Shown in pieces: positions 38,105-46,981 of a stretch of DNA of 64,000 nucleotides. The DNA lies in assembly GCA_016710065.1 (NCBI GenBank), contig JADJLP010000001.1, forward strand, positions 558,001-622,000, given 5' to 3'. The DNA comes from Candidatus Ideonella esbjergensis. GTDB taxonomy: Bacteria; Pseudomonadota; Gammaproteobacteria; Burkholderiales; Burkholderiaceae_C. A program made the position numbers and the translations under genes. The first letter of the stretch is position 1. Every line of letters starts with the position of its first letter. The notes beneath the pieces were generated by a model that made no database searches, was not told the DNA's origin, and was given only the letters and a program-made list of their open reading frames with translations.

Positions 38105-38983
38105 GTGGACTTCGCCACCTTCCTCATCCAGTGCCTCAACGCTGTTCAATACGGGCTGCTGCTGTTCCTGGTGGCGTCGGGGCTGACGCTGATCTTCGGC
38201 ATCATGGGCGTCATCAACCTGGCGCACGGCAGCTTTTACATGATCGGCGCCTACATGGCCTATGCCTTGGCGCCGGCCGTGCAGCAATGGGGTGGTGGCT
38301 TCTTCACTGTGCTGGTGCTGGGCATCACGCTCTCGGTGCTGCTGGGCTATGTGCTGGAGTGGGTGTTCTTCAGCTACCTGTATGAGCGCGAGCACCTGCA
38401 ACAGGTGCTGATGACCTACGGCCTCATCCTGGTGTTTGAAGAGCTGCGCAGCGTCCTGGTGGGTGACGACGTGCACGGCGTGCAGCCGCCCGATTGGCTC
38501 TCGGGCAGCCTGCCGCTGGGCGAGATGATGACCTACCCGGTCTACCGCCTCTTCGTCTCGGCCGTGTGCCTGGCCGTGGCCGTGGGCATGTGGGCAGTGA
38601 TGACCAAGACCCGGCTGGGCATGCGCATCCGCGCCGGTGCCAGCAACCGCGAGATGGTGCGGGCCATGGGTGTGAACATCCGCCTGCTCTACCGCATCGT
38701 CTTTGCCGTGGGCGTGGCCCTGGCCGCGCTGGCCGGCATGATCGCCGCGCCCGTCTCGTCGGTGTACCCCAACATGGGTGCCGGCGTGCTCATCATCTGT
38801 TTCGTGGTGGTGGTGATCGGCGGCATCGGCTCCATCAAGGGCGCTCTGGTGGCTGCGTTGATGGTGGGCTTTGTCGACACCTTCGGCAAGGTGCTGCTGC
38901 CCAGCATCGCCGGCGTGTCGGTGTACCTGTTGATGGCGGCCATGCTGCTGTGGAAGCCGGAAGGCTTGTTCAAGGCCGGCTGA
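38105..38983 (+). CDS. Branched-chain-type ABC transporter permease (LivH-like)
   Basis: A 292-residue inner-membrane permease with about eight membrane segments. GLTLIFGIMGVINLAHGSFYMIGAYMAY is the family signature near the N-terminus (quoted motif core GVINLAHGSFYMIGAY). It uses a GTG start at 38105, 13 bp after the binding-protein stop; no ATG fits the conserved N-terminus. Its stop overlaps the next start by one base (TGATG). Confidence 0.92.
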   Translation: MDFATFLIQCLNAVQYGLLLFLVASGLTLIFGIMGVINLAHGSFYMIGAYMAYALAPAVQQWGGGFFTVLVLGITLSVLLGYVLEWVFFSYLYEREHLQQVLMTYGLILVFEELRSVLVGDDVHGVQPPDWLSGSLPLGEMMTYPVYRLFVSAVCLAVAVGMWAVMTKTRLGMRIRAGASNREMVRAMGVNIRLLYRIVFAVGVALAALAGMIAAPVSSVYPNMGAGVLIICFVVVVIGGIGSIKGALVAALMVGFVDTFGKVLLPSIAGVSVYLLMAAMLLWKPEGLFKAG

Positions 38984-39951
38984 TGTCAAACATGTCTCTG
39001 TCTCGCACCGTGCCCGTGGTGGTGGCTTTCGCCGCCCTGGCCGCGCTGCCCCTGGTGCTGCAAGGCTTCTACCTGGAGCTGGCGGTCAAGATTATGATCT
39101 TGGCCATCTTCGCCCTCAGCCTTGAGCTGCTGGTGGGCCAGACCGGCCTGGTGTGCTTCGGCCACGCGGCCTTCTTCGGCATCGGCGCCTACGCCGTCAC
39201 GCTGATGTCGCCGCAAGGCGAGGCTGCCTCGCTGTGGCTCACGCTCATCGTGGCCATGGCAGCGGCCGGGCTGTACGCGCTGGTGGTGGGCGGGCTCTCG
39301 CTGCGCACCAAGGGTGTTTACTTCATCATGATCACGCTGGCCTTCGCGCAGATGGCCTACTTCGTGGCCCACGACACGCCGCTGGGCGGCGGCAGCGACG
39401 GCATCTACCTCTACTTCAAGCCCGACGCCACGCTCTTCGGCTTCAAGCCCTTTGACCTGGACGCCGGCAACACCCTGTACTACGCCGTGCTGGCCAGCCT
39501 GGCCGGCGCCTTCATCTTCGCGGCGGTGATGCTGCGCAGCCGCTTCGGCCGCGCGCTGGCCGGCATCAAGGCCAACGAGCAGCGCATGCGCGCCGCCGGC
39601 TTTGCCACCTTCGGCTACAAGCTCATCATCTTCATCGCCTCGGCCAAGCTGGCGGCGTTGGCGGGCTACTGGTTCGCGGTGAAAGACGGCTTCGTGAACC
39701 CCGAGCTGCTCAGCTGGCACCAGAGCGGCGCCGTGCTGATCATGATCATCCTGGGCGGCCTGGGCCACCTGCGCGGCGCCCTGCTGGGCGCGGTGGCCTT
39801 CACCCTGCTGCAGGAGCTGTTCCAGTCGCAGGCCGTGTTTGGCGCCTTTGCCAAGCACTGGCAGCTGATGCTGGGCCTGGCCATCATCGCCTTCGTGGCG
39901 CTGATGCCGCGCGGGCTGATCGGCCTCTTTGCGCGCAAGGAGGCGGCATGA
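38983..39951 (+). CDS. Branched-chain-type ABC transporter permease (LivM-like)
   Basis: A 322-residue permease with eight to ten membrane segments. LELLVGQTGLVCFGHAAFFGIGAY carries the family motif (core GLVCFGHAAFFGIGAY), and GRALAGIKANEQRMRAAGF is the EAA-like loop that contacts the ATPases. The start ATG shares a base with the stop of the upstream permease, and its own stop overlaps the ATPase start as ATGA. Confidence 0.93.
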   Translation: MSNMSLSRTVPVVVAFAALAALPLVLQGFYLELAVKIMILAIFALSLELLVGQTGLVCFGHAAFFGIGAYAVTLMSPQGEAASLWLTLIVAMAAAGLYALVVGGLSLRTKGVYFIMITLAFAQMAYFVAHDTPLGGGSDGIYLYFKPDATLFGFKPFDLDAGNTLYYAVLASLAGAFIFAAVMLRSRFGRALAGIKANEQRMRAAGFATFGYKLIIFIASAKLAALAGYWFAVKDGFVNPELLSWHQSGAVLIMIILGGLGHLRGALLGAVAFTLLQELFQSQAVFGAFAKHWQLMLGLAIIAFVALMPRGLIGLFARKEAA

Positions 39952-40694
39952 GCTCCGTGCTTCTAGAGGCCCGCGCGCTGTCGCGCTTCTTCGGCGGCCT
40001 CAAGGCCGTGGAGGGTGTGTCGCTCACGCTCACCGAGGGCGAGCTGCACGCCGTCATCGGCACCAACGGCGCCGGCAAGTCCACGCTCATCAACCTGCTC
40101 TCGGGCGAGATTCCGCCCAGCGCGGGCGAGGTGCTGCTGATGGGCCAGGACGTGGCCCGCTGGAGCCAGCCCAAGCGCGCCCGCGCCGGCCTGGGCCGCA
40201 GCTACCAGCGCAACACCATCTTTGGCGAGTTCACCGTGCGCGAGAACTGCCGCCTGGCCGCGCAAGCGCGCTGGCAGCGGCCGTGGGATTGGTGGACGCC
40301 CGCGACAGCCGACAGGAACGCCAGCGCCGCCGCCGACGAGGCCATGGCCCGCGCCGGCCTGGCCGAGCACGCCGCGCGCACCGCAGGCACGCTCTCGCAC
40401 GGCCAGAAGCGCCAGCTGGAGATCGCCATGTGCCTGGCCAGCGGCCCGCGCGTGCTGCTGCTGGACGAACCCCTGGCCGGCATGGGCGCCGAAGAAACCG
40501 AACGCATGCTGGCGCTGCTGAACGAGCTGAAGACCGGCCACGCCATCCTGTTGGTGGAGCACGACATGGACGCCGTCTTCCGCGTGGCCGACAAGATCAC
40601 CGTGATGGTGAACGGCCGCGTGATTGCCAGCGACGCGCCCGCCAACATCCGCACCAACCGCGACGTGCAGATCGCCTACCTGGGCGACCATTGA
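39948..40694 (+). CDS. ABC transporter ATPase (LivG-like)
   Basis: A 248-residue cytosolic ATPase. Walker A is GTNGAGKST, the signature is LSHGQKRQLE and Walker B is RVLLLDEPLAGM with the switch His in VEHDMD. The C-terminal extension typical of LivG is present. It powers the import complex with the LivF-like partner encoded next. Confidence 0.94.
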   Translation: MSSVLLEARALSRFFGGLKAVEGVSLTLTEGELHAVIGTNGAGKSTLINLLSGEIPPSAGEVLLMGQDVARWSQPKRARAGLGRSYQRNTIFGEFTVRENCRLAAQARWQRPWDWWTPATADRNASAAADEAMARAGLAEHAARTAGTLSHGQKRQLEIAMCLASGPRVLLLDEPLAGMGAEETERMLALLNELKTGHAILLVEHDMDAVFRVADKITVMVNGRVIASDAPANIRTNRDVQIAYLGDH

Positions 40695-40695
40695 G

Positions 40696-41412
<717 letters not shown>

Positions 41413-41425
41413 TGCCTCTTCCCTC

Positions 41426-41519
41426 CGTCATTCCCGCCCCTCTCCCCGTCATTCCCGCGAAGGCGGGAATCCACAAGCGCCACAGAATCACCTGGATCCC
41501 CGCCTTCGCGGGGATGACG
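41426..41519. repeat. Paired palindromic repeat, copy 9
   Basis: Between the last ABC gene and pcaF. A partial arm precedes an inverted pair; the right arm reads ATCCCC...GGGGAT, a compensated variant of the core, which implies selection on or gene conversion of the stem. Confidence 0.88.
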
Positions 41520-41556
41520 ACCCAACCCATCTGACCCACCGCCCACAGAACCCGCC

Positions 41557-42765
41557 ATGAGCAACCGCCACGCCTACATCTGCGACGCCATCCGCACCCC
41601 CTTCGGCCGCTACGGCGGCGCGCTGAGCAGCGTGCGTGCCGACGACCTGGGCGCCATCCCCCTGGCGGCGCTGATGGCCCGCAACCCGCGCGTGGACTGG
41701 GCGGCCGTGGCCGACGTGATCTACGGCTGCGCCAACCAGGCCGGTGAAGACAACCGCAACGTGGCCCACATGGCCTCGCTGCTGGCTGGCATGCCGCTGG
41801 CCCTGCCGGGCGCCACCATCAACCGCCTGTGCGGCTCGGGCATGGACGCCATTGGCACCGCAGCGCGCGCCATCAAGGCCGGCGAGGCCGGCATGATGAT
41901 CGCCGGCGGCGTGGAGAGCATGAGCCGCGCCCCCTTCGTGATGCCCAAGGCGGAAAGCGCCTTCAGCCGCAGCAACGCCATCTACGACACCACCATCGGC
42001 TGGCGCTTCATCAACGCCAGGATGAAGGCTGCCTACGGCGTGGATTCCATGCCCGAAACGGCCGAGAACGTGGCCACCGATTTCAAGATCGAGCGCGAGG
42101 CCCAAGACCGCATGGCCTTGGCCAGCCAGAAGAAGGCCGTGGCCGCCCAGCAGCGCGGCTACTTCGACGCCGAGATCTGCCCTGTCACCATCCCGCAAAA
42201 GAAGGGCGACGCCATCGTCGTCAGCAAAGACGAGCACCCCCGCGACACCAGCCTGGAAGCGCTGGCCAAGCTCAAGGGCGTGGTGCGCCCCGACGGCACC
42301 GTGACGGCCGGAAACGCCAGCGGCGTGAACGACGGTGCCTGCGCGCTGCTGCTGGCCGACGCCGACCACGCCGCCAAGAACGGCCTCACCCCGCGCGCCC
42401 GCGTGGTGGGCATGGCCACGGCCGGCGTGCCGCCGCGCATCATGGGCATGGGCCCCGCGCCCGCCACCCGCAAGGTGCTGGAGCTCACCGGCCTGACGCT
42501 GGCGCAGATGGACGTGATCGAGCTGAACGAAGCCTTTGCCGCCCAAGGCCTGGCCGTGCTGCGCGACCTGGGCCTGCAAGACGACGACCCCCGCGTCAAC
42601 CCCAACGGCGGCGCCATCGCCCTGGGCCACCCCCTGGGCGCCAGCGGCGCCCGCCTGGTTACCACCGCCATCAACCAGCTGCACGTGGGCGGCGGCCGCT
42701 ACGCGCTGTGCACCATGTGCATTGGGGTGGGGCAGGGGATTGCGATGGTGGTGGAGAGGGTTTGA
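41557..42765 (+). CDS. pcaF: 3-oxoadipyl-CoA thiolase
   Basis: Cleaves 3-oxoadipyl-CoA into succinyl-CoA and acetyl-CoA, closing the beta-oxidation end of the box route. The 402-residue thiolase has the acyl-accepting C92 (NRLCGSGMDAIG), the catalytic His in IALGHPLGASGAR and the second Cys in CTMCIGVGQG. The N-terminal CDAIRTPFGRYGGAL is characteristic of PcaF/PaaJ. It lies 37 bp after repeat copy 9 on the same strand as the transporter. Confidence 0.94.
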   Translation: MSNRHAYICDAIRTPFGRYGGALSSVRADDLGAIPLAALMARNPRVDWAAVADVIYGCANQAGEDNRNVAHMASLLAGMPLALPGATINRLCGSGMDAIGTAARAIKAGEAGMMIAGGVESMSRAPFVMPKAESAFSRSNAIYDTTIGWRFINARMKAAYGVDSMPETAENVATDFKIEREAQDRMALASQKKAVAAQQRGYFDAEICPVTIPQKKGDAIVVSKDEHPRDTSLEALAKLKGVVRPDGTVTAGNASGVNDGACALLLADADHAAKNGLTPRARVVGMATAGVPPRIMGMGPAPATRKVLELTGLTLAQMDVIELNEAFAAQGLAVLRDLGLQDDDPRVNPNGGAIALGHPLGASGARLVTTAINQLHVGGGRYALCTMCIGVGQGIAMVVERV

Positions 42766-42786
42766 GCGAGCAAGGTCAGGTAGACC

Positions 42787-44046
42787 TTATTCGCGGGTCT
42801 GCTCTTTGTCCGCTACTGCCTTTGGGATTACCCACCAAGATCCGCGCCTCGGCGGCACGAGTCTTTCGATTGCGACACCGTCCAAATCGTCGGCCGGTAT
42901 AGATGCCACCTCCGGCACTTCAGGAGCATTGACAAAGTCATTTATGTGCTCGACCAATTTACGTTCTGCCACTGGGTTATGCGGAGCAATTGCCTCCTGA
43001 CCCACTGGGAGAGGGTAGTGTTTTTCCCACATTGAAATCACTAGATTGGTTGAGTCTCCCGGCGGTCTCGGCGCAAGTTTGTGCAGGCCCTGTTGACGTT
43101 CAGTCTCTGTGGCTGATGACATTCGTTGATTGATCTCAGTAAGAGCAGTTTTGAGGTCTGGTCCCCAAAGAAAGTCATGCTTCTTCGTCAGAAACGGCGG
43201 CGCGCAACGTTGATGGAGTTTGTCTCCCGACACGAACAGATGGCAAAACGGCAAGTAGAAGAGGTACGCCACATCAGCTCGGTTTGACGCGCGTTCGGCT
43301 GAAATAATGTTTGCAGCAAGAGCGATTTGGAAGAAGAGCTCTACCGTTAGCACGTGTGCGGCATATGCGGCAAAGAGGGCGAGCGGAGGCGAACCAGCAC
43401 ACGTCCACTTGTGGAGGATCTCCCCGTGCAAGTGGCTGGGAATGTGCAAGAAATTGAACAGCAAAACAATCTGCGCCTCGGTCTCAGCACGTGTGTGAAC
43501 AAGGCTAGCAGCAATGCCGTATGCCTCATTCACCGACTTGCAGTTCTTGGGCGTAATGCCGAGCCTTCGCATAGTGAGAGCCACTGCGGGTAGGTCAAGG
43601 TTGGCCAGCATTGCTCGCCAAGACGAGGCGGCGTCTCGCTCAACCTCAAGAAACTGGCCGCGTTGCCAGCGAGAGAATGACTCGGCCTCTGGTGAAATTT
43701 CGAACACCACGCCCGGCTTTCCGTCTTTGCTTCTTACGGGACGTCCTCCCGCGAGTGGCACTTGTCCAAGATGGGGTGCCGCGTAGCCGAGCAGGTTTGC
43801 TATCGCCAATTGCATGTGATGCACACATGGAGCAGCAGACATGACAGGAGACTTGTCTGCAAGTATGCGAACCTCGTCTTGAGGGCGCCTCGTGGAACCC
43901 GGGCGTTTTTGCTTGGTCAGGTCTGCCAGCGTTTCGACGAAAAATATGGGGCAGACCACGGGCAAGAAGAAGTGGTCAAACCAAACTGATTCGTCAACGG
44001 TAAGTGACTGCAAGAACGACTTGTCGAACAGTGCGATGGGTCCCAT
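42787..44046 (-). CDS. Uncharacterised protein, candidate PIN-like nuclease
   Basis: A 419-residue protein, clearly richer in A+T than its surroundings. I do not recognise a named family with certainty. The pattern FDKSFLQSL (Asp8), FFVETLADL (Glu38), RADVAYLFYLPF (Asp258) and LFVSGDKLH (Asp275) looks like the spaced acidic tetrad of a PIN-type RNase, with a long helical insert between. I chose ATG 44046 because GAGG stands 6 bp upstream; an in-frame ATG at 44085 would add 13 unlikely residues. It converges on pcaF and lies next to two toxin-antitoxin pairs. Confidence 0.7.
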   Translation of the reverse strand: MGPIALFDKSFLQSLTVDESVWFDHFFLPVVCPIFFVETLADLTKQKRPGSTRRPQDEVRILADKSPVMSAAPCVHHMQLAIANLLGYAAPHLGQVPLAGGRPVRSKDGKPGVVFEISPEAESFSRWQRGQFLEVERDAASSWRAMLANLDLPAVALTMRRLGITPKNCKSVNEAYGIAASLVHTRAETEAQIVLLFNFLHIPSHLHGEILHKWTCAGSPPLALFAAYAAHVLTVELFFQIALAANIISAERASNRADVAYLFYLPFCHLFVSGDKLHQRCAPPFLTKKHDFLWGPDLKTALTEINQRMSSATETERQQGLHKLAPRPPGDSTNLVISMWEKHYPLPVGQEAIAPHNPVAERKLVEHINDFVNAPEVPEVASIPADDLDGVAIERLVPPRRGSWWVIPKAVADKEQTRE

Positions 44047-44186
44047 TTCGAACCTCAATCTGATGGAAGATGTTGAGAAGGGCAAGGCTGCAAGCCGTTT
44101 CGAGCGCGCCTTCTAGCCAGATTTGACATGGTCAACAGACGGCGGCGAAGGCATACGCCCATCAGCGCCGGTAGGCAGTTGTGCGC

Positions 44187-44501
44187 TCAAGCGACAACTT
44201 CAAGCCCGCGCTTTTGCACCAAGTGCAGCAACTTCAGCGCAGTGCCGGTCGGCTTCTTCTGGCCGATCTCCCATTTCTGCACCGTCGAGAGGCTGGTGTT
44301 CAGCAGACGGGCAAAGACGGCCTGGCTGACGCGCGTGGTCTCGCGGATGTGCTTGATTTCCTCGGGCTGCAGCGGCGCTATGGGCGGCAGGCAGAGCTGG
44401 TCGAATTCACGCAGCGTGAGCTGGTCCATCACGCCCGCCTTGTGCAGGCCCTTGGCCGTTTCGTGCACGGCATCCAGGATCGGAGATTTAGTCTTTCGCA
44501 T
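44187..44501 (-). CDS. XRE-family antitoxin (HigA/NadS-like)
   Basis: A 104-residue DNA-binding antitoxin. The C-terminal half holds a helix-turn-helix: IRETTRVSQAVFARLLNTS then VQKWEIGQKKPTGTALKLL. It overlaps the upstream toxin gene by 14 bp, the usual toxin-first order of higBA-type modules. It should neutralise the toxin and repress the shared promoter, probably at the palindrome 44891-44907. Confidence 0.88.
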   Translation of the reverse strand: MRKTKSPILDAVHETAKGLHKAGVMDQLTLREFDQLCLPPIAPLQPEEIKHIRETTRVSQAVFARLLNTSLSTVQKWEIGQKKPTGTALKLLHLVQKRGLEVVA

Positions 44502-44868
44502 CGCAATCCACCTCTATCAGTTCACCGGCACTTTGGGCCTTGCCGAGCGCCAGTGGCGTCAGCGACAACAGATGCGCCGCCAACTTCTTCAAGGCCTCGG
44601 TTTCGTCCTTGTCGATGTTGCTGCGCTCGTTCTTCGGAAAGCCGAACACGAACACCCAGCGGTTGCCCTTGTTTGTCGCCACCAGCGTGCGATAGCCGCC
44701 GCTCTTGCCTTGTCCGGGCCGCCCGACTCGCTTCTTGACCAGCCCGCCACCCAGGTCCGCATCGACCAGGCCGTTCGTCATTTCCAACACGGCGGCGCAA
44801 AGGCTGGACGCGGCCAATCCTTCTTTGCGCGCCCAGCGGTCGAACCACCGAGTCTTGTAAACCGCCAT
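44488..44868 (-). CDS. RelE/HigB-like type II toxin
   Basis: A 126-residue toxin of the HigB-type RelE superfamily. KTRWFDRWARKEGL, GLVKKRVGRPGQGKSGGYRT and the aromatic-rich WVFVFGFPKNERSNI are typical; members cleave ribosome-bound mRNA. I chose ATG 44868 because GGGAGG lies 5-6 bp upstream. It overlaps the antitoxin gene and is transcribed from the palindrome-containing region just upstream. Confidence 0.88.
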   Translation of the reverse strand: MAVYKTRWFDRWARKEGLAASSLCAAVLEMTNGLVDADLGGGLVKKRVGRPGQGKSGGYRTLVATNKGNRWVFVFGFPKNERSNIDKDETEALKKLAAHLLSLTPLALGKAQSAGELIEVDCDAKD

Positions 44869-44890
44869 GGCCGCCTCCCATTTTTTGAAT

Positions 44891-44907
44891 ATAGCACTAA
44901 GTGCTAT
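44891..44907. promoter_or_regulatory. TA operator palindrome
   Basis: Perfect 8-bp inverted repeat ATAGCACT / AGTGCTAT with a one-base centre, 23 bp upstream of the HigB-like toxin start. Its toxin-proximal arm overlaps a TATATT sequence that could be the -10 box, so binding would block transcription, as expected for antitoxin autoregulation. Confidence 0.65.
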
Positions 44908-44990
44908 GGATGTGATGCGTTGATGGCGCACTCACCATCGCCAGCCCCAGCCCCTTCAACTCCGCAAACTTCCCCGCCATGGTCGTTCCC
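44898..44990 (-). pseudogene. Detached 3' end of a DUF2130-type gene (direct repeat A)
   Basis: On the minus strand this reads TMAGKFAELKGLGL followed by 11 more residues and a TAG at 44898-44900. The intact DUF2130 gene 2 kb away ends TMAAKFAELKGPG. The nucleotide match spans about 40 bp (44951-44990 versus 47006-47049), including an identical 18-base block at 44951-44968 and 47006-47023. It is a stranded gene end, not a functional gene. Confidence 0.7.
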
Positions 44991-45004
44991 AGTCGATGTG
45001 GCTG

Positions 45005-45018
45005 TAGCACGTCTGCTA
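45005..45018. promoter_or_regulatory. Operator-like inverted repeat of the second TA module
   Basis: TAGCA-CGTC-TGCTA followed directly by TATACA (45018-45023), a fair -10 box only 7 bp before the antitoxin ATG at 45031. No ribosome site is visible, so the transcript may be leaderless. The half-sites match those of the neighbouring TA palindrome. Confidence 0.5.
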
Positions 45019-45030
45019 TACACTGCCGCC

Positions 45031-45315
45031 ATGCGCACCGCCACCTTTCCCCCCATCCGCGTGAAGCCCCAGGTTCGAGCCGAAGTCGTGGCCGTTTTGC
45101 GGGACGGGGAGTCTCTGACCCAGTTCATCGAAGAGGCGGTGGTGGTGGCTGCGGCTCGGCGTCGGGTGCAGGCTGAGTTTGTGGCGCGTGGTGAGGCGGC
45201 GATCACGCAATGGAAGCAGGCGGGCGGTGGCCACTCGGTGGACGAGGTGATGGCTGATCTGCAGGGGCGCCTGGAACGTGCCAAGAAGTTGGCCGCCAAG
45301 CGCGGCGCCAAGTGA
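45031..45315 (+). CDS. Antitoxin, YlcI/YnfO-like, ribbon-helix-helix type
   Basis: A 94-residue basic protein. The first 45 residues (FPPIRVKPQVRAEVVAVL, then LTQFIEEAVVVAAARRR) fit a ribbon-helix-helix DNA-binding fold of the YlcI/YnfO kind; the rest is a charged helical tail that would wrap the toxin. It overlaps the following ParE-like toxin as GTGA, typical of antitoxin-first parDE modules. Fold call is inference. Confidence 0.75.
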   Translation: MRTATFPPIRVKPQVRAEVVAVLRDGESLTQFIEEAVVVAAARRRVQAEFVARGEAAITQWKQAGGGHSVDEVMADLQGRLERAKKLAAKRGAK

Positions 45316-45638
45316 CGCTGACTTTCAAAGTCACGCTGACGGATGAGGCGCTTGAGGACTTGCGCCGGCTGGAGGACTTCGCCATTGAGCGCGAACTGGC
45401 CAGCGAGACGCCGGACTGGACGGTGCCGGAGCGAGCACTGAATGCGATACGCACCGGCCTGGGTGTGCTGGCGTGGTCGCCGCTGACCTGCCGCAAAGCC
45501 GAACTGGGCAACGGGCAGTCACGCGAACTCATCGTGCCGTTTGGTGCCACGGGCTATGTGGTGCTGTTCGAGGTCGTGGGCCAGGCGGTGGTGGTGGGTG
45601 CGGTGCGCCACCAGCGCGAGGACGACTACGGCCCTTGA
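45312..45638 (+). CDS. RelE/ParE-family toxin
   Basis: A 108-residue toxin with GTG start overlapping the antitoxin stop. FKVTLTDEALEDLRRLEDF, AIRTGLGVLAWSPLTCRK and ELIVPFGATGYVVLFEV followed by VVVGAVRHQREDDY give the ParE/RelE beta-sheet order ending in the conserved HQRED-type tail of gyrase-targeting ParE. A short hairpin ACCCC-ACT-GGGGT (45644-45656) follows the stop, without a T-run. Confidence 0.87.
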   Translation: MTLTFKVTLTDEALEDLRRLEDFAIERELASETPDWTVPERALNAIRTGLGVLAWSPLTCRKAELGNGQSRELIVPFGATGYVVLFEVVGQAVVVGAVRHQREDDYGP

Positions 45639-45677
45639 GCGGCACCCCACTGGGGTACGTCGGCAACTATCTGTGTT

Positions 45678-45713
45678 TATCCAATACAGGATAGACTATC
45701 CTTCCGAAGGATA
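45678..45713. promoter_or_regulatory. Double TATCC/GGATA palindrome upstream of the ATPase gene
   Basis: Two tandem inverted repeats: TATCC-N6-GGATA at 45678-45693 and TATCCTTC-C-GAAGGATA at 45697-45713, ending 15 bp before the ATPase ATG. Such paired operators indicate a dedicated repressor or autoregulation; none of the adjacent proteins is an obvious match. Confidence 0.55.
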
Positions 45714-45728
45714 AGACTGGGTAATCGC

Positions 45729-46916
45729 ATGATCCCGTACCACCGCACAACGCTGGCGCAGCAGATGGTGCAGGCCCTGCAGGGGCGCTCGCTGCTGGGC
45801 GATGCACACAACGGTCTGTTCCTGGCCGCGCCGCGTCGAACCGGCAAGAGCACCTTCTTGCAAGGTGACCTGGCACCCGCGTTGCGGCAGGCTGGCGTCG
45901 AGGTGGTGTACGTGGATCTGTGGGCCGACACCCGCCGCGACCCTGGCACCTTGATCGCCGAGGCCATTGCACGGTCTTTGCAGACGCACCTTGGGCTGGT
46001 GGCCCGCACCGCCAAGAAGGCCGGGCTCAAGGGCGTGAAGGTGGCGGGTGCGCTGGAGATTGACACCAGCAAGATCGGCCAGGTAGATGGTCTGACCCTG
46101 GTAGACGCGCTGCGCAGCCTGCTGCAGGCCGCAGACCGACCGGTGGCGCTGATCATCGACGAGGCACAGCACGCCCTGACCAGCGAAGCCGGCGAGGCTG
46201 CGATGACGGCGCTGAAGTCGGCGCGCGATCAAATGAACCAACCCGGCCTTGTGAATTTGATGCTGGTGATGTCGGGTTCTGATCGCGACAAGTTGCTGCG
46301 CCTGGTGGTCAGCGCGGGCGCGGCGTTCTACGGCTCGCAGATCCAGGCGCTGCCGCCGTTGGACACCGATTTCATTGCCCATGTGGCCGGTTTGGTGGAG
46401 GCTCAGCGGCCCGACCTGGTGCCGGTGGACCGGGCTGCATTGCAGGAAGCCTTCGTGGCGTTTGGGCACCGTCCACAGTTCTTCATGGCGGCCATGGGCG
46501 CGGTGCTCAGCCCCTTGTCTGGCCGAACCGGTCGTTTCGAGGCGGCTTTGCTGCAGGCGGCACAGGAACAGCAGGTTCAGGACGAGGCGCAGATGGAGTC
46601 CGACTACCTGGGCCTGAAGCCGACCGAACAGGTGGTGCTGTGGCGCATGCTTGACCAGGGGCCGCGCTTTCGCCCCTACGACGGTGAAGCCTTGCGCTTC
46701 TATCGCGAAAGTCTGGGGCGCCCGGTGAGCGTGCCGCAAGCGCAGAAGGCGCTGGAGGCGTTGCGGCAACGCACGCCGGCCCTGGTCTGGAAATCAGCCC
46801 ACGGCGAGTACGCGGTGGAGGATGCGGCCATGCATCGCTGGTTCCAGGTACGCGTCGCAGCCGACCAGTGGCCCCCTGCGTCGCCGCAGGGCTTGTTGGC
46901 TTTGGACGAGGACTGA
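45729..46916 (+). CDS. AAA/STAND-like ATP-binding protein
   Basis: A 395-residue ATPase. Walker A is PRRTGKST within residues 34-42; Walker B is VALIIDEAQHAL near residue 140, with sensor-1-like LVMSGSDRDK after it. The C-terminal 130 residues are helical, probably winged-helix, resembling the archaeal-ATPase (ATPase_2) group of orphan P-loop proteins found on mobile segments. It lies with the ParE-type pair between two DUF2130 3'-end repeats. Function unknown; a defence or maintenance role is guesswork. Confidence 0.8.
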   Translation: MIPYHRTTLAQQMVQALQGRSLLGDAHNGLFLAAPRRTGKSTFLQGDLAPALRQAGVEVVYVDLWADTRRDPGTLIAEAIARSLQTHLGLVARTAKKAGLKGVKVAGALEIDTSKIGQVDGLTLVDALRSLLQAADRPVALIIDEAQHALTSEAGEAAMTALKSARDQMNQPGLVNLMLVMSGSDRDKLLRLVVSAGAAFYGSQIQALPPLDTDFIAHVAGLVEAQRPDLVPVDRAALQEAFVAFGHRPQFFMAAMGAVLSPLSGRTGRFEAALLQAAQEQQVQDEAQMESDYLGLKPTEQVVLWRMLDQGPRFRPYDGEALRFYRESLGRPVSVPQAQKALEALRQRTPALVWKSAHGEYAVEDAAMHRWFQVRVAADQWPPASPQGLLALDED

Positions 46917-46981
46917 AGACCGCGATGCCAAGCACGGCCGGCACTGTTCATGCACCAGCAGCGCACAGCCCTTGTCCCGAC

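Noticed and set aside
44128..45030. Upstream extension of the ParE-type antitoxin frame
   Set aside because: It runs through the opposite-strand HigB/HigA-like genes and the DUF2130 remnant and has no conserved sequence; the real start is at 45031.
45644..45656. ACCCC-ACT-GGGGT hairpin after the ParE-like toxin as a terminator
   Set aside because: Stem of five pairs and no T-run; too weak to call.
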